From assembly GCA_022702545.1 (NCBI GenBank), contig JAHRBC010000001.1, positions 7,440,001-7,504,000 of the forward strand: a stretch of DNA of 64,000 nt, in the 5' to 3' direction. Below, piece by piece: positions 11,087 through 23,169 of this stretch. Under the pieces are notes generated by a model. It did no database searches. It saw nothing but the letters and a program-made list of their open reading frames with translations, and was not told where the DNA came from. Source of the DNA: Phycomyces nitens. Its lineage: Eukaryota > Mucoromycota > Mucoromycetes > Mucorales > Phycomycetaceae. The position numbers and the translations under genes were made by a program. Within the stretch, counting starts at the first letter, position 1, and each line of letters begins with the position of its first letter.

Positions 11087-12482
11087 TTACTTGGAAGGAG
11101 CGATTCTGACATTGGGAACTCCTTGGTTAAAGATAACATAGTTGTTCTTGAGGAAGACATCACCAAGGATAGCAAATGGAAGGTCAGCATAACCAAAACC
11201 GGCAATACAGCGGCTGCTGCTGCGATAGTAAATCAAATCAGCAGGAGGGATACTGAACTTTGCTCCATTAATGGTGAAAGTCAAAGGAGCGAATTTGGAA
11301 GTGTTGCAGTTGATGTCATAGGTACCATCGCCATTGTCAGTGGCACCATAGACCTTGGCAACCTTGGCAGCCATGGTGTTGGTGAAGAGCATAAGGGTGG
11401 TTCCGGTGTCGAGGATACCACTGAAAGAGCCAAGGCTGCTAGTAGAGCTGGTGGTACCAGCAGTTGTTCCACTGATGTTAATACTCCAGAAGCCTATTGT
11501 TAGAATAATAAAGACATTGTGAGTATCTTGTTATTTGTCTTTTATGTCATTATTACCTTGGGAGCTATCAATAGGCACAGTGGTCAAGGTTCCAGCAATG
11601 TGGGCAGAGTTATAGCCGCCAAACATGTATTCTATATGTGAATAAAAATTGTTAATATTTAATCAATGTCTTTAATTATCTTGATATCTTACCTCCTCCT
11701 CCTCCGTTGGATTGCTTTCCGAGCCAGACACCAAATACGGGGCTAGCAATCAAGTTTTGAGCCATCATGTTCTCCATGGGAGTCTTGACACCCTTGGCAG
11801 TGATGATGGATCCGAAAGCAAGTCCGACAAGACCATCAATAGGGTCACTCTGGAAAGAGGAAGACTCTTTCTTGGCGAGCTCGATACCTTGGTTAGGAAT
11901 AGAAACACCACCAAGATTGACAGTGTCATAACCGACAACACCACTGGCATTGGATCCATCACCGTAGCCAATAGACCAGGTCTTGGTGCTCGATTGATAA
12001 GTGGATGATTTGTTGGGGTTGAACTTTGTCTGGGTAGATCCACAAGAAGTACAAAGGGTGGAAGCTATATACAAGATGAAAAGTTAATATAGTTATTAAA
12101 GCGAGTGAGTGCTATGTTGCTTACCGAACCAGAGATCAGCGGAACCAGTATCAAAGTTTAATTTCAATGATTGAGCAGGAGTTCCGATCTTTACAGTGCC
12201 ATAGTACTCGATATCGTTGGCATAGTCAACGACAGGTACGACACCGACACCAGAAGCGAATGTAACTGGGCCTTCGAGGTACTTGAAGTACTTGCTACGA
12301 GCCTTGAATACAGAGCGAGTAGCATTGGGCTGGAAGTTGGGGTTGGTGGCCATGGTGAACCGAGCAGTCTTTCCAATGGGGACAGTGGAGACAGGGGGGA
12401 TGATGTCCTTGGCAGGAGCGGCCTGGACATTAGAAAAGGTGGCAACAGCCAAGAGAGCAACAATGCTTGCAGTCAATTGCAT
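11087..12482 (-). CDS. Secreted aspartic protease (rhizopuspepsin-like)
   Basis: Four exons on the minus strand: 12482-12125, 12064-11693, 11631-11557 and 11493-11087, giving 403 residues. The introns are 60-63 nt with GT-AG ends, and their removal restores the pepsin fold sequence exactly. Residues 1-21 form a signal peptide ending VQA; a propeptide follows. The two catalytic motifs are FDTGS (Asp111) and LDTGT (Asp297), and the flap motif is YGDGS. The C-terminal motif AILGDVFLKNNYVIFN is standard for the family. Such enzymes are secreted and digest external protein at acid pH. The length fits fungal pepsins of about 390-400 residues. The ATG chosen is the one that starts the signal peptide; an upstream in-frame extension lacks an ATG. 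Confidence 0.95.
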
Positions 12483-12558
12483 ATTTTTAGATAATAGAGT
12501 ACAAGGAACTGGTAGGAAAGGATGATGATATTTTCTTGTTTGATCCAAAAGCCCTGTC

Positions 12559-12565
12559 TTTTATA
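12559..12565 (-). promoter_or_regulatory. TATA box of the aspartic protease gene
   Basis: TATAAAA on the minus strand, 77 nt upstream of the protease ATG at 12482. Confidence 0.55.
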
Positions 12566-13699
12566 CATTTTTTTTATTGATCCAAATATATCTATAGATA
12601 TGTATACGCATTATTGTTGGGTCTCTCGTAATAGCTAGTCAAGGGCATTGTGTATAATAAAATCGATTGACTGGAAGGTTCTGTATGAGAAACTCTCAGA
12701 GATAAGCCTGGGCTTACTTTTGACTTGTTCTTTATCTCATCAATTTTTAATAAATTTACATACATAAACATCGTTCGATGGTCCTAAATAGCTTGATTTC
12801 ACTTAATGTAGAAAGTAGTGTTCCCACCAATATAAAGAAAAGCTCCTTATGCGTATCCGTAAAACTGACAAAAGAAAAAGTGTTAAATATGCCAAAAACC
12901 TCTGTTTTTGGATTTCAGAATTGTACATAGGCTAGATCTGTAAAGACTTCCTCAATATGGCAATTAGTTGGCGTCAAATCACCAGGAATTGAGAAAGATT
13001 TAATTTCCTGTTTAATATGTTTAATATGTTCAATATATAATAGCTGTCGTACACTATGCGATCTTGTAAGACAGCATTTGAGGAACCACCAAAGATATTC
13101 TCGGTAACTGCTTCGGAAAAATAGAAAGATTCGGTACTGATATGTTTAACGTATCAAGACATTTATAATATATTTTTAATATATAATTAAGGTGTATCTA
13201 TGTCCCAAGAAAACGAGCGATAGATTTATTATAACTAACCATTAATACATAATATTATCTATCAAGAGTCTCAATAAAAGTGGTCAAGCTTAAGCTATGT
13301 GCATATCTCACAAGGCAGTTAGGCAGATATATTATGGCTAATATTAACCTTGGCCATTCCCACTCAACCGATCATACAAACTATTATAAAAGTTTTCATT
13401 TTAGAAAAACCATCCTAATTTAGGTACTTGTTCATCTCTGTACTTCAGAGCAATGCACATGTCAATTTATCGGACAGTAGCGGGTTTCAGCAATTTTGTT
13501 TATTGTTGCCCTTGAAAGTTTCAATCTTTCACAAGCAAGAGGTATCAGAAAATACAATGGATATATAGCATTGGTATATAAATATACATATAAATAATTT
13601 TATAAATTATACGTATATTATGATAAAAGTAGAAGTAAATCTCAGCCCCTAGACATGTCTTTGGAGACTCTTTAGACCTGGCTTTGTGCCTTTTTAACT
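12566..13699. other. AT-rich intergenic DNA
   Basis: No gene seen. Short TA-rich repeats occur near 13025-13035 and 13575-13615. Confidence 0.55.
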
Positions 13700-16000
13700 C
13701 ACAATTTTAAAAAGACATTAGCTGTCGTACCAGCGAAATAGCATATTCATTAGAGACATTTGGTGTGACAGTCTGACCAGAATCATAATATAGGAATACT
13801 CCTATAATATCACTTCTTCCTTTTATAAGATATACCAAGTATACCATATATTTCCTGTGTCTTATTTCCAATAAAGAACAGAGGTTATTCCTCAAAGACA
13901 ACTATCACACTGTCATTGTGCAAACAAAGATTATCAACTGTGGAAAAAAAATACTATTGATTTTTTTGTATTGTTTATTGGATAAAGATCATCAATATTG
14001 TACCCGTCTCCACATCGTCGTAAGATGGTGCCTTCTATATGATGCACTCTTTTTTTTTTCTTCAGTTTTACTTCTTTTTCAAGAAATCTGGACAAGATGC
14101 GAGCTTTCTTCAAGGCATGGTACTAATAATTACCATAGAATTTTTAATTATTTACCTTTACGAATTTTTTCAAAGACTTACTTTCATGAATAACAATCTT
14201 GGTATCGCCTTTTTTCTCAAGTCATGTAAGCAATTGATATTGTTGGGTATATCAACCGAACTTATATGCTGTATGGTATACAAGCCAAGAGCACAAAGCT
14301 TCATAACTTTGACCTCACTTTCTAAGCCGTTGGCTTGAAAATTCGGTACTATTAATCTTCGTACATCGTGTCCTGTGGTGAATTCTTGATTGGCTATATG
14401 ATCTAAAGTAACTTTCGATTCTCGTAGCAGCTTCAAGTGGTCTGAAGTGAATTTCAATGGGCCAGGCTTGCTGCTTGAAAATTCACCGGTCAACACATCG
14501 TGCATAGTCCTATTGATACTCGTCATAATTCTGAGATCAACTATATCCCCCAAAACGTTTTTGTCGGGTAGTGCTCTTTTCTTTCTTTTTTTGCTGAAGC
14601 TGACACTTGTGAGACAGAATAACCTCTTTATATATACGTTAGCGGCAAGATATGATTTTAATTTTAATAAACAGGCCTACCACTTCAAAACTAGATCGCC
14701 ATCGTTAAATATGGCCACCATGATCGGCGTCCAGGCTTCATTGACGAAATCCTGCTCTGTGGCGTTCTTCGATCGCTCAGCTTTCAAAATAGATTTTTCT
14801 ATGCAACAAACGAATCCTATTAAAAGTATTACATCAAATAGAACCACTCTTGTACGTTTTATCAGTCTTACACGTGCGCATATATTTCGAAAAAAGATTC
14901 TTCAGGGGGTAAAGGCATATTTTGCCTGAAGCCTTAACCATAGTTGGTATGATTGTTTCAAGGCTGAGATTGCTATCTATCAATATATTCAACTTAATTA
15001 TGGTCAAAGTGATCAATAGAAAACAAACATACCTGCTCAATCTCCTTCAAGTCCTCTGTAACTTTAGCAGGTAGTGGTGGCATTATACGAGATTCATATA
15101 CTAAATTTTTCAACTGTTGCCATTATGATCCTGGGAAAAATAACCTTTGTGTGCCTGAAGCAGTGGTGTTGTTTGAAAGATCAACGATCAAGTTTAGACC
15201 AGGATAAACAGCGTCTTTCGCTTTGTCGCTCAATTCTGAAAATGTTTTTTCAGCTTTAGCTAGTTTTACTGCTTCTGATTTGACAGTGAGTCCAACACTC
15301 TTTTTCATTCCATCCAGAACAGCACTGTCGGTTTCAAAGATGTCTTTATCTTCAGTGGCTGTAGGTTGCTTTACTCTAGGTCTAATGTTGTAGCCTTCCA
15401 ATACTGACTTGACTAGTTGAGAATTGGCAATTTCTTGCATATTAACTGCATTTTGGTTCGATTCCTTTCTCAATTTTAAGACGTCCCAGTAATTGTTGTC
15501 AGGGTTGCTACAAAGATTCTAAAACAAAAACTTCAATATCCTAATAAAAAATGTTTAAACATGCAAATATTTACACGAAACTGACTTGAAGCAATTGCAG
15601 AAGCTACTTTCTTCAAGCTACTTTCAGTATTTTCATCTTTAAGAATCTCTGTTACAGCATCTTTAATCTCTTGTTCAACTAAATCGCGATCGTCTGGATT
15701 AGGTTGTAATGTCTTCAAAAGTTCAATGAGATCAAAACGAACGGTTGAATGATGAGCAATTATGTAATCTTTAGCTGTTATTGGTCTAATAGAAATAAAT
15801 ATTGTCTTTTCATTCATATTTGGTTTTATTACTTACTGTATCTTTATAAGTATACTAGTACAGTTTTTGTTATATCAAGATGGTTTCATTATAATTGTAA
15901 TTTCTTTTAATGATAGATTAGCACTATCATGACATTTTTTAAAAAATAGTAATATTTTTAATACATACCAGTGGTCTGGCTCAGGTGTAGACGGCATATT
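13700..16000 (-). pseudogene. Decayed multi-exon gene of unknown family
   Basis: The minus strand shows a string of good coding blocks in changing frames. A possible first exon starts at about 15998 with MPSTPEPDHW. Later blocks lie at about 15800-15590 (acidic helical), 15500-15125 (LEGYNIRPRVKQPT, a coiled-coil-like stretch), 15085-14690 and 14555-14175 (DLRIMTSINRTMHDVLTGEF). Fragments may continue to 13707. Some blocks can be joined by plausible introns. Others are cut by frame changes and stops, for example after FFPGS near 15123, and the first exon cannot be spliced cleanly to the next. I do not recognise a domain. The pattern suggests a recently inactivated gene of about 500 residues. 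It lies just downstream of the Fanzor relic on the same strand. Confidence 0.5.
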
Positions 16001-16756
16001 GTTATCTCTAAAGCCATGCTGCTTTGATTACAGATGTTAGGTATATCTTATTGGCCTCAAAACTTATGAAAGAAAGCTATTTGGAAGTGACATCAAAGAT
16101 CCATGTGTGGGGTAGACTTTGCAATAAATAGTTTTATTAGGTAAAAAGACCAGTCACATTTATACTGAGTTTTAATTCGCGTCTAGTATTTTATATGGAT
16201 TGGCGAAAATGTATTGAGATGAGATGAGATAGGTGCCGAATCTTATCATTTTTTTAAGCAAATATCAGTGTAAATATATATAAATAATATAATTTGGCTT
16301 TAGCATTGATGCAGATAGAGATACTCATATGATTAATATATCAAAATTTGGTTCTTATTGTTCATTAATTATGAATACTCATTTTTTATTGTCCAATAAA
16401 AATGCTTCAATATCAGCTATAAAATATAATTGGTTAAGAATTGTTTATTTTAAAATAAGTTCCCCAGAAAAACCAATAATGTATCGAAAAAAACATTATT
16501 TTTATAAACTCTCAGCCAATAGCAAAAATATTTAGAAAAATAATTTCCTAAAATGTATAAAAAAATCAATGGGTGTAATCACTCGAGACTACAGTATTCC
16601 TACTTGAGATTGAGACGATGTTAGTTTTTTTTAAAAAAAAAAAACAAATTAGGTTTAAGAATAGAGATTTATGTTTATATGTATTTGCCTGTAATTATCT
16701 CGATTATTTTTTAAAAAGGAAACCGAGTCTGTTACAGTGATACTTGTTTTAATTGA
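16001..16756. other. Intergenic DNA with a T8A12 palindrome
   Basis: No gene seen. A T8A12 tract lies at 16625-16644, one of several similar tracts in the window. Confidence 0.5.
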
Positions 16757-18150
16757 GGACCAATGTTGAGTTCAACTGTTTTCTTGATCCTTTTTCTTTG
16801 GTTTGAAAACTTCTGATATTCCTTGGCCCATCCAAATGTTTCTTGCAATCGTCATCACGTTAAGAGCTGAATTAACATCGCATTACCATAGCTTGCCATA
16901 TTGCGCACAATGGAGAACGCTGTAGCATTTGAAGTCGGGGGCTTTAATGATATCCAGATCACCAAAACATAGGCTGCATGTTTTCGACGTTTTGAATTCG
17001 TCAACTGTTACAACAATCACCTCGCTTTCAGCCTCGCATTTCTTCAATGTTCTGTAAAATATCCTCACAATGCCACTCTAGAGTCCCTTTAGCTTTACGA
17101 AATCCTTATTGAACATATTAGCACCAAACATAGCCAATGGAACCTTTTTCTTGTCCTGATTAAAAGGGACTTCCATTTCTTCGACCTTTCAAAAAGATAT
17201 ATTAAAATCAACTGAAAAAAGATTGGTTACTTACATGTTTTTGTCAGTGGTTGCTGGCTGCCTTTTTTTTCTTTTCTTCATTCTCCGTTTTTGTCTCCTG
17301 GTCTTCTTGTCCCGACTTGATCTGTTGTATTTTGCAGTGCCATGCGTCAATATGTTCACTAGTTGTTCTGGAGCCCTTTGGGAACCTTGACAGATATTAA
17401 ATCTATCTTTGGTGGTATCTTGATTGTAAAATCTGAACAGCACGTCTAGGTGTGTAAGAATACTCTTGCTGTATTCTTCAAACTTTGCAATACTCGAAGA
17501 TTTGCTTGACAGCAGGTTACTCTCTAGCGATCCTATCCCAGACTCTTTTTTCCTTTTTTTCCAATTTCACTGCAAAGTTTGTAGCACATTTCTTGTGCTG
17601 ATATTCATCTCTAGTGCATCTTCGTATTTGAGGGTTGGAGCCAACGGCGGCAGTAAATACTGATTTTTCCCCCAGATCAATAGAAGTTGGAGTATACATC
17701 TCATCAATTTCAGACATGGTAACGTCTTCAAGCTTCAACGCGAGACTTTGGTTAAAAGAGCCATAACCAATTTGACATCGTTTGTAAGAAAAGAAAATCA
17801 AGTGAGAAACCATTGGTACGAAGGAAATTTCCAAATAAAATATCGTTGTGTCCACTTGGTATTAAGCAAGTGCTAAATACATTACAAAAAAAGCTATAGT
17901 TATTATGAAGAGATACTTGGAAGGTATACCAGATTGCTCTGCTGCTTTTGTTACTTACAGCCCTTGTTGGATTATTCAAATAAACCTTTCAACTTGATAT
18001 TGTCCCTAATTCTTATATTTTTCGGTAAAAGCAACAAAGGCTTGCTGAACGTCTTTAATTAGATTGTCCATTACCTCTATTGTTGTTGATTGAGGTTTAG
18101 GAATTGTGTCGAGATCAATAAGCATTAAATATTGCCATTTTCTATGGCTG
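16757..18150 (-). pseudogene. Fanzor-like (TnpB-related) nuclease relic
   Basis: Read on the minus strand, blocks appear in the order expected for a Fanzor/TnpB protein. LRTNGFSLDFLFLQ (about 17830) comes before a RuvC-I-like IDLGEKSVFTAAVG (about 17690-17645). Then come ESNLLSSKSSSIAKFEEYSK (about 17520), a very basic tract (about 17300), VPLAMFGANMF (about 17130), the zinc-ribbon start TSKTCSLCFGD (about 16990) and the RuvC-III-like CDVNSALNVMTIARN ending near 16830. The family encodes RNA-guided DNA nucleases carried by transposons. Damage: a frameshift near 17518, an in-frame TAG at 17078-17080, an in-frame TAA at 16883-16885 just before DVNSA, and a Tyr in place of one expected zinc-binding Cys (CAQY). 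A 49-nt intron is likely near 17180-17235. The N-terminus is too degraded to define. It is not a working gene. Confidence 0.68.
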
Positions 18151-18966
18151 TATTATCATATTCCTCAATAGCACTGTTATCAAATACTAGAAACAATTGT
18201 TTTTCAGGGTTATAAAGAATAAAATCTATTTTTTAGAATTAAATGAAAAGTGTCTCAATTTTTTTTAATTTGTCTAAAAAGATTCCAAAGTTGTCTCAAT
18301 CTCAAGTGAGAACACTGTATTTTCAGGTTTATGTCTCTATGCAAAAAAAGGCTTCATCTTGTTACAGTGACAGGAGGAAATATGATTGGGATACTAGTAC
18401 CCAAGCTATTAATCGAGTGAATTATACAGGGGGTTTTATTAGTTTAATCTGTATATCAAAGAAATATATCCATACCTCTGTATGAGATCATCATCACTCT
18501 TGTTAGTTTCTGATTTGCTTTACAAAACAGATTGATTGATTCTCAAAATGCAACGAGTTTCTGTTAAGAATAAAGACAACCTCATTAGAGTATAATAATG
18601 CGTCTTTTTTTTCAAGAATTGAAACAAGATATATTGCAGTTGAATTATAATGTCTTGGTCGTTTTTAAAATATCCATTCACAAGTAGTATTGTTTTTTAA
18701 GAGAATGACTATCTTTTGGTTACCATGTATTATGTTATGATCTTTGGATTGCATATTGATATTCATGACAAATATTAAACGTATGCAAATGCTCATATTT
18801 ATCTAATCAAAAGAATAGTCTAGAGGTTTTATCAGAAGAGTGACCATGATTATCATAAAAAATTATGCTTTAATATGTGTGTGTATAGATATTTATACAG
18901 AGTGAATTAAAATTACAAACAATAGATGAGGTCATAATACAGACAAAATAGACTTTTTCTTTGTTT
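18151..18966. other. Intergenic DNA
   Basis: No supported gene. An 80-codon plus-strand frame at 18243-18485 has no domain. Confidence 0.5.
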
Positions 18967-19691
18967 TCATGAAAGAGTATCAACTGTCGAGATGTTGCAG
19001 ATTTCAAAGATGAATTGGCTTTCAATGTCCAGATCGGAAGGGTCCAGAAGGATAATAACATCATCATCATCATTGTCTTCACTTTGAGAGCAGTTTTGGT
19101 ACTCGTAATCCATGGAAGAGTCATTGGAATCCAAGAGTGAAATGTCAATTGATTCTAAATGAATTGTAAGTAAAACTTTTTTTGTTCAATTGAATTGTAT
19201 TTACCTTGAGAATGAGATCTTGGTCTTTTAGTTGGAATGCTAGAGGCAGATTTTGTAGATGAAGCAGTTTGGCTGAACATGATAAAGTAATCGATGGCGG
19301 AAAGAGAGATAAAGTCCAATTCATACACTTCTTGGTGGTTTATAAAGCAATATTGTGGTGACTGTGAGAGGACATTTAAAGGATGTGCCCAATATTTGCA
19401 TAATATAGACTTTTTTAGCAAATAAATCCCTACAAAAAGACGAGTCCTATTCTTAGGCAAATATTGTAAAACAAACTGATTCTTTTTTTTTAAAAAAAAA
19501 AACTAGCTTATGTCATTTTTTAGCGTGGCTTGACGTGACAGACTAATATGTAGTAGAACTGCCGTGGTGGTTGTGGTAGATACTACCATATGCAATCTAG
19601 TGGCATTATGCACACTTGTCTTGAAAAAATACACCTCGCCTAGGTCAAATGTGTTCCAATCATCTGTGATTTGTTTTACATTACTATCCAA
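18967..19691 (-). CDS. Hypothetical protein, structure uncertain
   Basis: The minimal model has two exons, 19280-19205 and 19154-18967. They are joined by a 50-nt GT-AG intron and give 87 residues from the ATG at 19280. It starts with a Ser/Thr-rich stretch and ends in an acidic region (SEDNDDDDVIILLD). The frame stays open upstream of this ATG to about 19460, and a further coding-like block lies at 19690-19505 (ITDDWNTFDLGEVYFFKTSV), so the real protein may be longer with an unseen exon join. A T9A11 palindrome separates the two upstream blocks. I do not recognise the family. It could also be a gene remnant. Confidence 0.35.
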
Positions 19692-20853
19692 ATCGACGTA
19701 GAGCTATACTCAGTTCATGAATATACAAAGTGGAGAAACCGTTTTGACATTATCTAGAGCCAGTCTCCTAGCAACATACCCTAGGACTTTTGTGTTGAAT
19801 GATATTATCAATTTAAATCTTTAAGCACTTTAACCGTTTCCATGATCCAGAACAAAGTATAAACATGACAGTATTTTGATATCCCCAATCAATGCCGTTT
19901 GACCTTTACGCAAACAGGTAAAAAGAATAAACCAGTTGATAAAAATGATCATCATAGGCAACTTCCACTAATAAGAATATAATATTGACATTTATTTCAA
20001 CGTCGTAATACAGCCGAGACAAGTGAGAATGATCACCAAATGTGTTTCATGCTTTGCATGGATTCAAAACAAATAACAAAAGGTAATTAGTCTCAAAAGT
20101 GCTTATAAATAATCTTATTAAGAATTCCAAAATAACCATTCCTTTTATTCTATTTTGATTCTCTAATTGTGGATATTGACATTTGAATTGATGTCTTCAA
20201 TATAATTATCAAAGGATGAACCTTTTTTCGGTCCGAGTGTAAAAGAAGATACCTTTGATTTCTTATATGCGTGTAACTATGGCCGGACAAATATAATCTC
20301 AGACCTGTCCGAAAGACGGTATACCGGAAATGTTACAATACCCAATAATACAGCCGGGTAACTGATCTAGGGGACCTACGGACAATAAATTGCAATGAAA
20401 AGGCGTAGACTAAACCGAATCCTCGTGCTATTAAAAGTAAGGGTATAAGCACTTTGAACCATTTTATATTTCACAAGTGCTTAAATCACATGAAAAAAAC
20501 CAACTTGCAGTACCAAGCAATTCAAATTACTGGCATACAGAGTCTTTCACAGAATTGACCCTAAATTTGAAAATATCGTGAGGCGTATATTTCCATAGCG
20601 GTGCACAGTAGTAACACAGTGTAGAGGAATAATTGTTTTGAAGTATAAACTGGGAGAATATTTATTATGAACATGGTAACACATAATACAGTTATGAAAT
20701 GAATCTCCCTAGCTTTCTCATGGCCAGGCTCATAGGACCCAAACAAATCATAGGCGTAATAGGCCTGGTATAATAAGTTGTTCTTCTCAGGTCATTTTTA
20801 TTTTTTATTTTTTTTGCACCTTGCTCCCTTTTTCCTGTCCATTGCTCCTCTTT
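19692..20853. other. Intergenic DNA upstream of F-box gene 1
   Basis: Nothing recognisable as a gene. A short GC-richer patch with CCGGA/TCCGG motifs lies at 20278-20390. Confidence 0.5.
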
Positions 20854-22662
20854 ATGGCCGACTTACCTTTTGAAATCCTAGCCCAGATCGCAACACACAT
20901 CAAAAGAGAAGACCAAAGAACTTGCACATTAGTCTGCAATTCTTGGTACAAACCGTTTACAGAAAGACTCTGGTCAAATATCCGCATAAATACCAAGAAT
21001 CAGCTCAGCACAGTCAGCGGCACATTTATAACCCATAAATCACACTCACAATTCTATAGCCGAGTTCGCATTCTGCATCTAGAATGCCCTTTCAAGGTCA
21101 ACTCTTACAGATTGAGTTTAATACAAGAACGATTTAGTTTCCTTGAGGAACTCCATGTCCATTCAAACTGCCTTTCCTCTGCCTTTTTCTCTCAATCAGC
21201 CACCAACTGGGGTTTATGGAAGCATCTAACCGTGCTCGAGTTTAGCATGGGTCAATATGAAATCTCTCCTGCCGATCTCATTACTGTATTACCTTTTGTT
21301 CCCAATCTAAAGCAGCTGGTCTATGCTCAACGCGAAGCACATCGTGGTCTATGTTGGAAAGATATTGAATCTATTCACACACATCTCCAGTTCCTCGAAC
21401 GTCTCTATCTCGGTGCATTCTGTTGCACACCCTCGTCCAAAGATTTTCTGGGATTGCCAGACTTGATGCCAGCCAAAACCCTAAAGACCCTTGAGATATT
21501 GGATTATAAGATCAGTCCGCAGTTTATTTACTATTGTGCATGGAAGTATCCAAATCTAGAAACCCTGGAATTTTACGAGACCTTTCCTGTAAAGCATGAA
21601 TATGTCAACCATTCCATGGCTCTTTCTGATCTTTTGGTAGCCCCGGCATTTAAGAAGCTCAACACCATCAGGCTAGGAACTAACAAGCGATCAAGAGAGT
21701 TACATGAAACCCTTCAGAAAATTCTCGCCCAGTCTGTCAGATATCTTACACATCTGGAGTATAGCGACGTTAACCAACGTGTCCTGGACGCTTATTACCA
21801 GACCACTGACGATCCATTGCTACAAATCTTTGAAAATTATGCCAGATCACTCAGGCTGTACTTTCCAGATAGTCGCAACAGCCCGCCACAGACCATCTTT
21901 CAAAAAAGCTCCAGGTGGCCATGTCTAACCAAGCTTGATATTGATACTCCATATTTGGATCTGAATATCCATCATATATTAAGCTGCTGTACGGCCTTGA
22001 AACGGCTTGCAATGACCTTTAAGACACTTGGAAATATTCCTCGCTTAACTAAATCACAGGCTATCTATGAGCTCGAGTCGCTCACTCTGCAAGATGGCAC
22101 GATCAATTCAGAAATACTACACTTGCTCTCAAGACGATGCCCCCAGCTCAATGAACTAAGACTCATACGGCTTGATATTAATTCACGGATAGATTCAAAG
22201 GAATTTCCACTGGGAATTGACATGCGCTATACTTCATTGAATAGCCTGGTTATGGAAAATGTGTTTTTTGATGGATTGGATGAGCTTGGGTCAAGGTACG
22301 ATGTCCAGAACAACATAATGCTAGTCTACCAAATGCAGTCTACGGTCCACAATGACACTGTTAGTGCCACTTACAACAACCTGCCAACCCAGACCGCAAA
22401 AATGCAATGGTTTCATTGGCACCGCACATCGCATGCGCCACTACTTTTGGGCCGGTGCAGAAAATTGAATCAAATGGAAGCAAGTTTCACAGAATCTGTG
22501 TTTCGAACTTACCAATACCGCCATGTTTATTTGGTTAACCAGGGCAGAAAGAGTCGTCCGACAAAGGCTTACAGAGATAGAGATGATTGGCAGAATGATC
22601 TATACAAGGGACACACAACATTTGTATGCGATAGAGTATTTAATCTGGTTATTAAAGATTAG
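20854..22662 (+). CDS. F-box/LRR protein 1
   Basis: Intronless, 602 residues from the ATG at 20854; the frame is open a little further upstream but has no ATG there. Residues about 3-45 form an F-box (LPFEILAQIATHIKREDQ, then LVCNSWYKPFTERLW), the part that would bind Skp1 in an SCF ubiquitin ligase. The rest is a degenerate leucine-rich solenoid with repeats such as LPNLKQLVY and CPQLNELRLIRLDI, the usual substrate-binding part. The C-terminus has the motif WQNDLYKGHTTFVCDRV, which recurs in modified form in the three other F-box genes here. The substrate is unknown. It lies in tandem with F-box gene 2, 507 nt downstream. Of the four paralogues its tail is the least conserved. Confidence 0.88.
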   Translation: MADLPFEILAQIATHIKREDQRTCTLVCNSWYKPFTERLWSNIRINTKNQLSTVSGTFITHKSHSQFYSRVRILHLECPFKVNSYRLSLIQERFSFLEELHVHSNCLSSAFFSQSATNWGLWKHLTVLEFSMGQYEISPADLITVLPFVPNLKQLVYAQREAHRGLCWKDIESIHTHLQFLERLYLGAFCCTPSSKDFLGLPDLMPAKTLKTLEILDYKISPQFIYYCAWKYPNLETLEFYETFPVKHEYVNHSMALSDLLVAPAFKKLNTIRLGTNKRSRELHETLQKILAQSVRYLTHLEYSDVNQRVLDAYYQTTDDPLLQIFENYARSLRLYFPDSRNSPPQTIFQKSSRWPCLTKLDIDTPYLDLNIHHILSCCTALKRLAMTFKTLGNIPRLTKSQAIYELESLTLQDGTINSEILHLLSRRCPQLNELRLIRLDINSRIDSKEFPLGIDMRYTSLNSLVMENVFFDGLDELGSRYDVQNNIMLVYQMQSTVHNDTVSATYNNLPTQTAKMQWFHWHRTSHAPLLLGRCRKLNQMEASFTESVFRTYQYRHVYLVNQGRKSRPTKAYRDRDDWQNDLYKGHTTFVCDRVFNLVIKD

Positions 22663-23100
22663 AGTGATCACAGATACTTGGATTAAGCAAATAATAAAGT
22701 TATAGGCTCAAAATGGACAAGATAATAGATTATTTATTTTTCTGAACCTTCATGTCCCATGCCATCAACGATATAAGAGAAAAAAAAGAATATCATATGT
22801 GGCTCTTATCTCTCCTACGCATATTTGGAAACCATCGACTGTTACACGCAACGTACAAGACTAGTGAAAGAGAATTGGTATTTTTTTTTAATAGAGAAAA
22901 AGAAATGGTCGGTTTGAATGGCTGTCATTGCTTACATTGAATTTTTACAGATTTTTCTGCCAAACCAGAGTGGCAATAAAAGGCCCGTTTGTAAAGAGCA
23001 AAGAAATCGAGCATCGTTGATAGACAGAAAGATAAGTTTGGACGTATTTAGATTGTGTACGACTATGGCAGAGATAAGGCACTGTCGGTTGTTCTGACCA
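22663..23100. other. Spacer between the tandem F-box genes
   Basis: Holds the 3' flank of gene 1 and the promoter of gene 2. No gene seen. Confidence 0.5.
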
Positions 23101-23107
23101 TATAAAA
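23101..23107 (+). promoter_or_regulatory. TATA box of F-box gene 2
   Basis: TATAAAA 63 nt before the ATG at 23170. Confidence 0.55.
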
Positions 23108-23169
23108 CATGCATTTCTGAGCCCTTGGTACACCTCATTCAACTTTACTCTCTTCTAATAATCACAATC

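Noticed and set aside
11054..12525. Plus-strand open frames opposite the protease
   Set aside because: They are mirror images of the protease exons, lack domains and splice logic, and arise from its codon bias.
20821..20853. Longer N-terminus for F-box gene 1
   Set aside because: The extension begins with TTG, not ATG; the F-box starts directly after the ATG at 20854. The same reasoning was used for the genes at 23170, 54856, 56930, 60386 and 40053.
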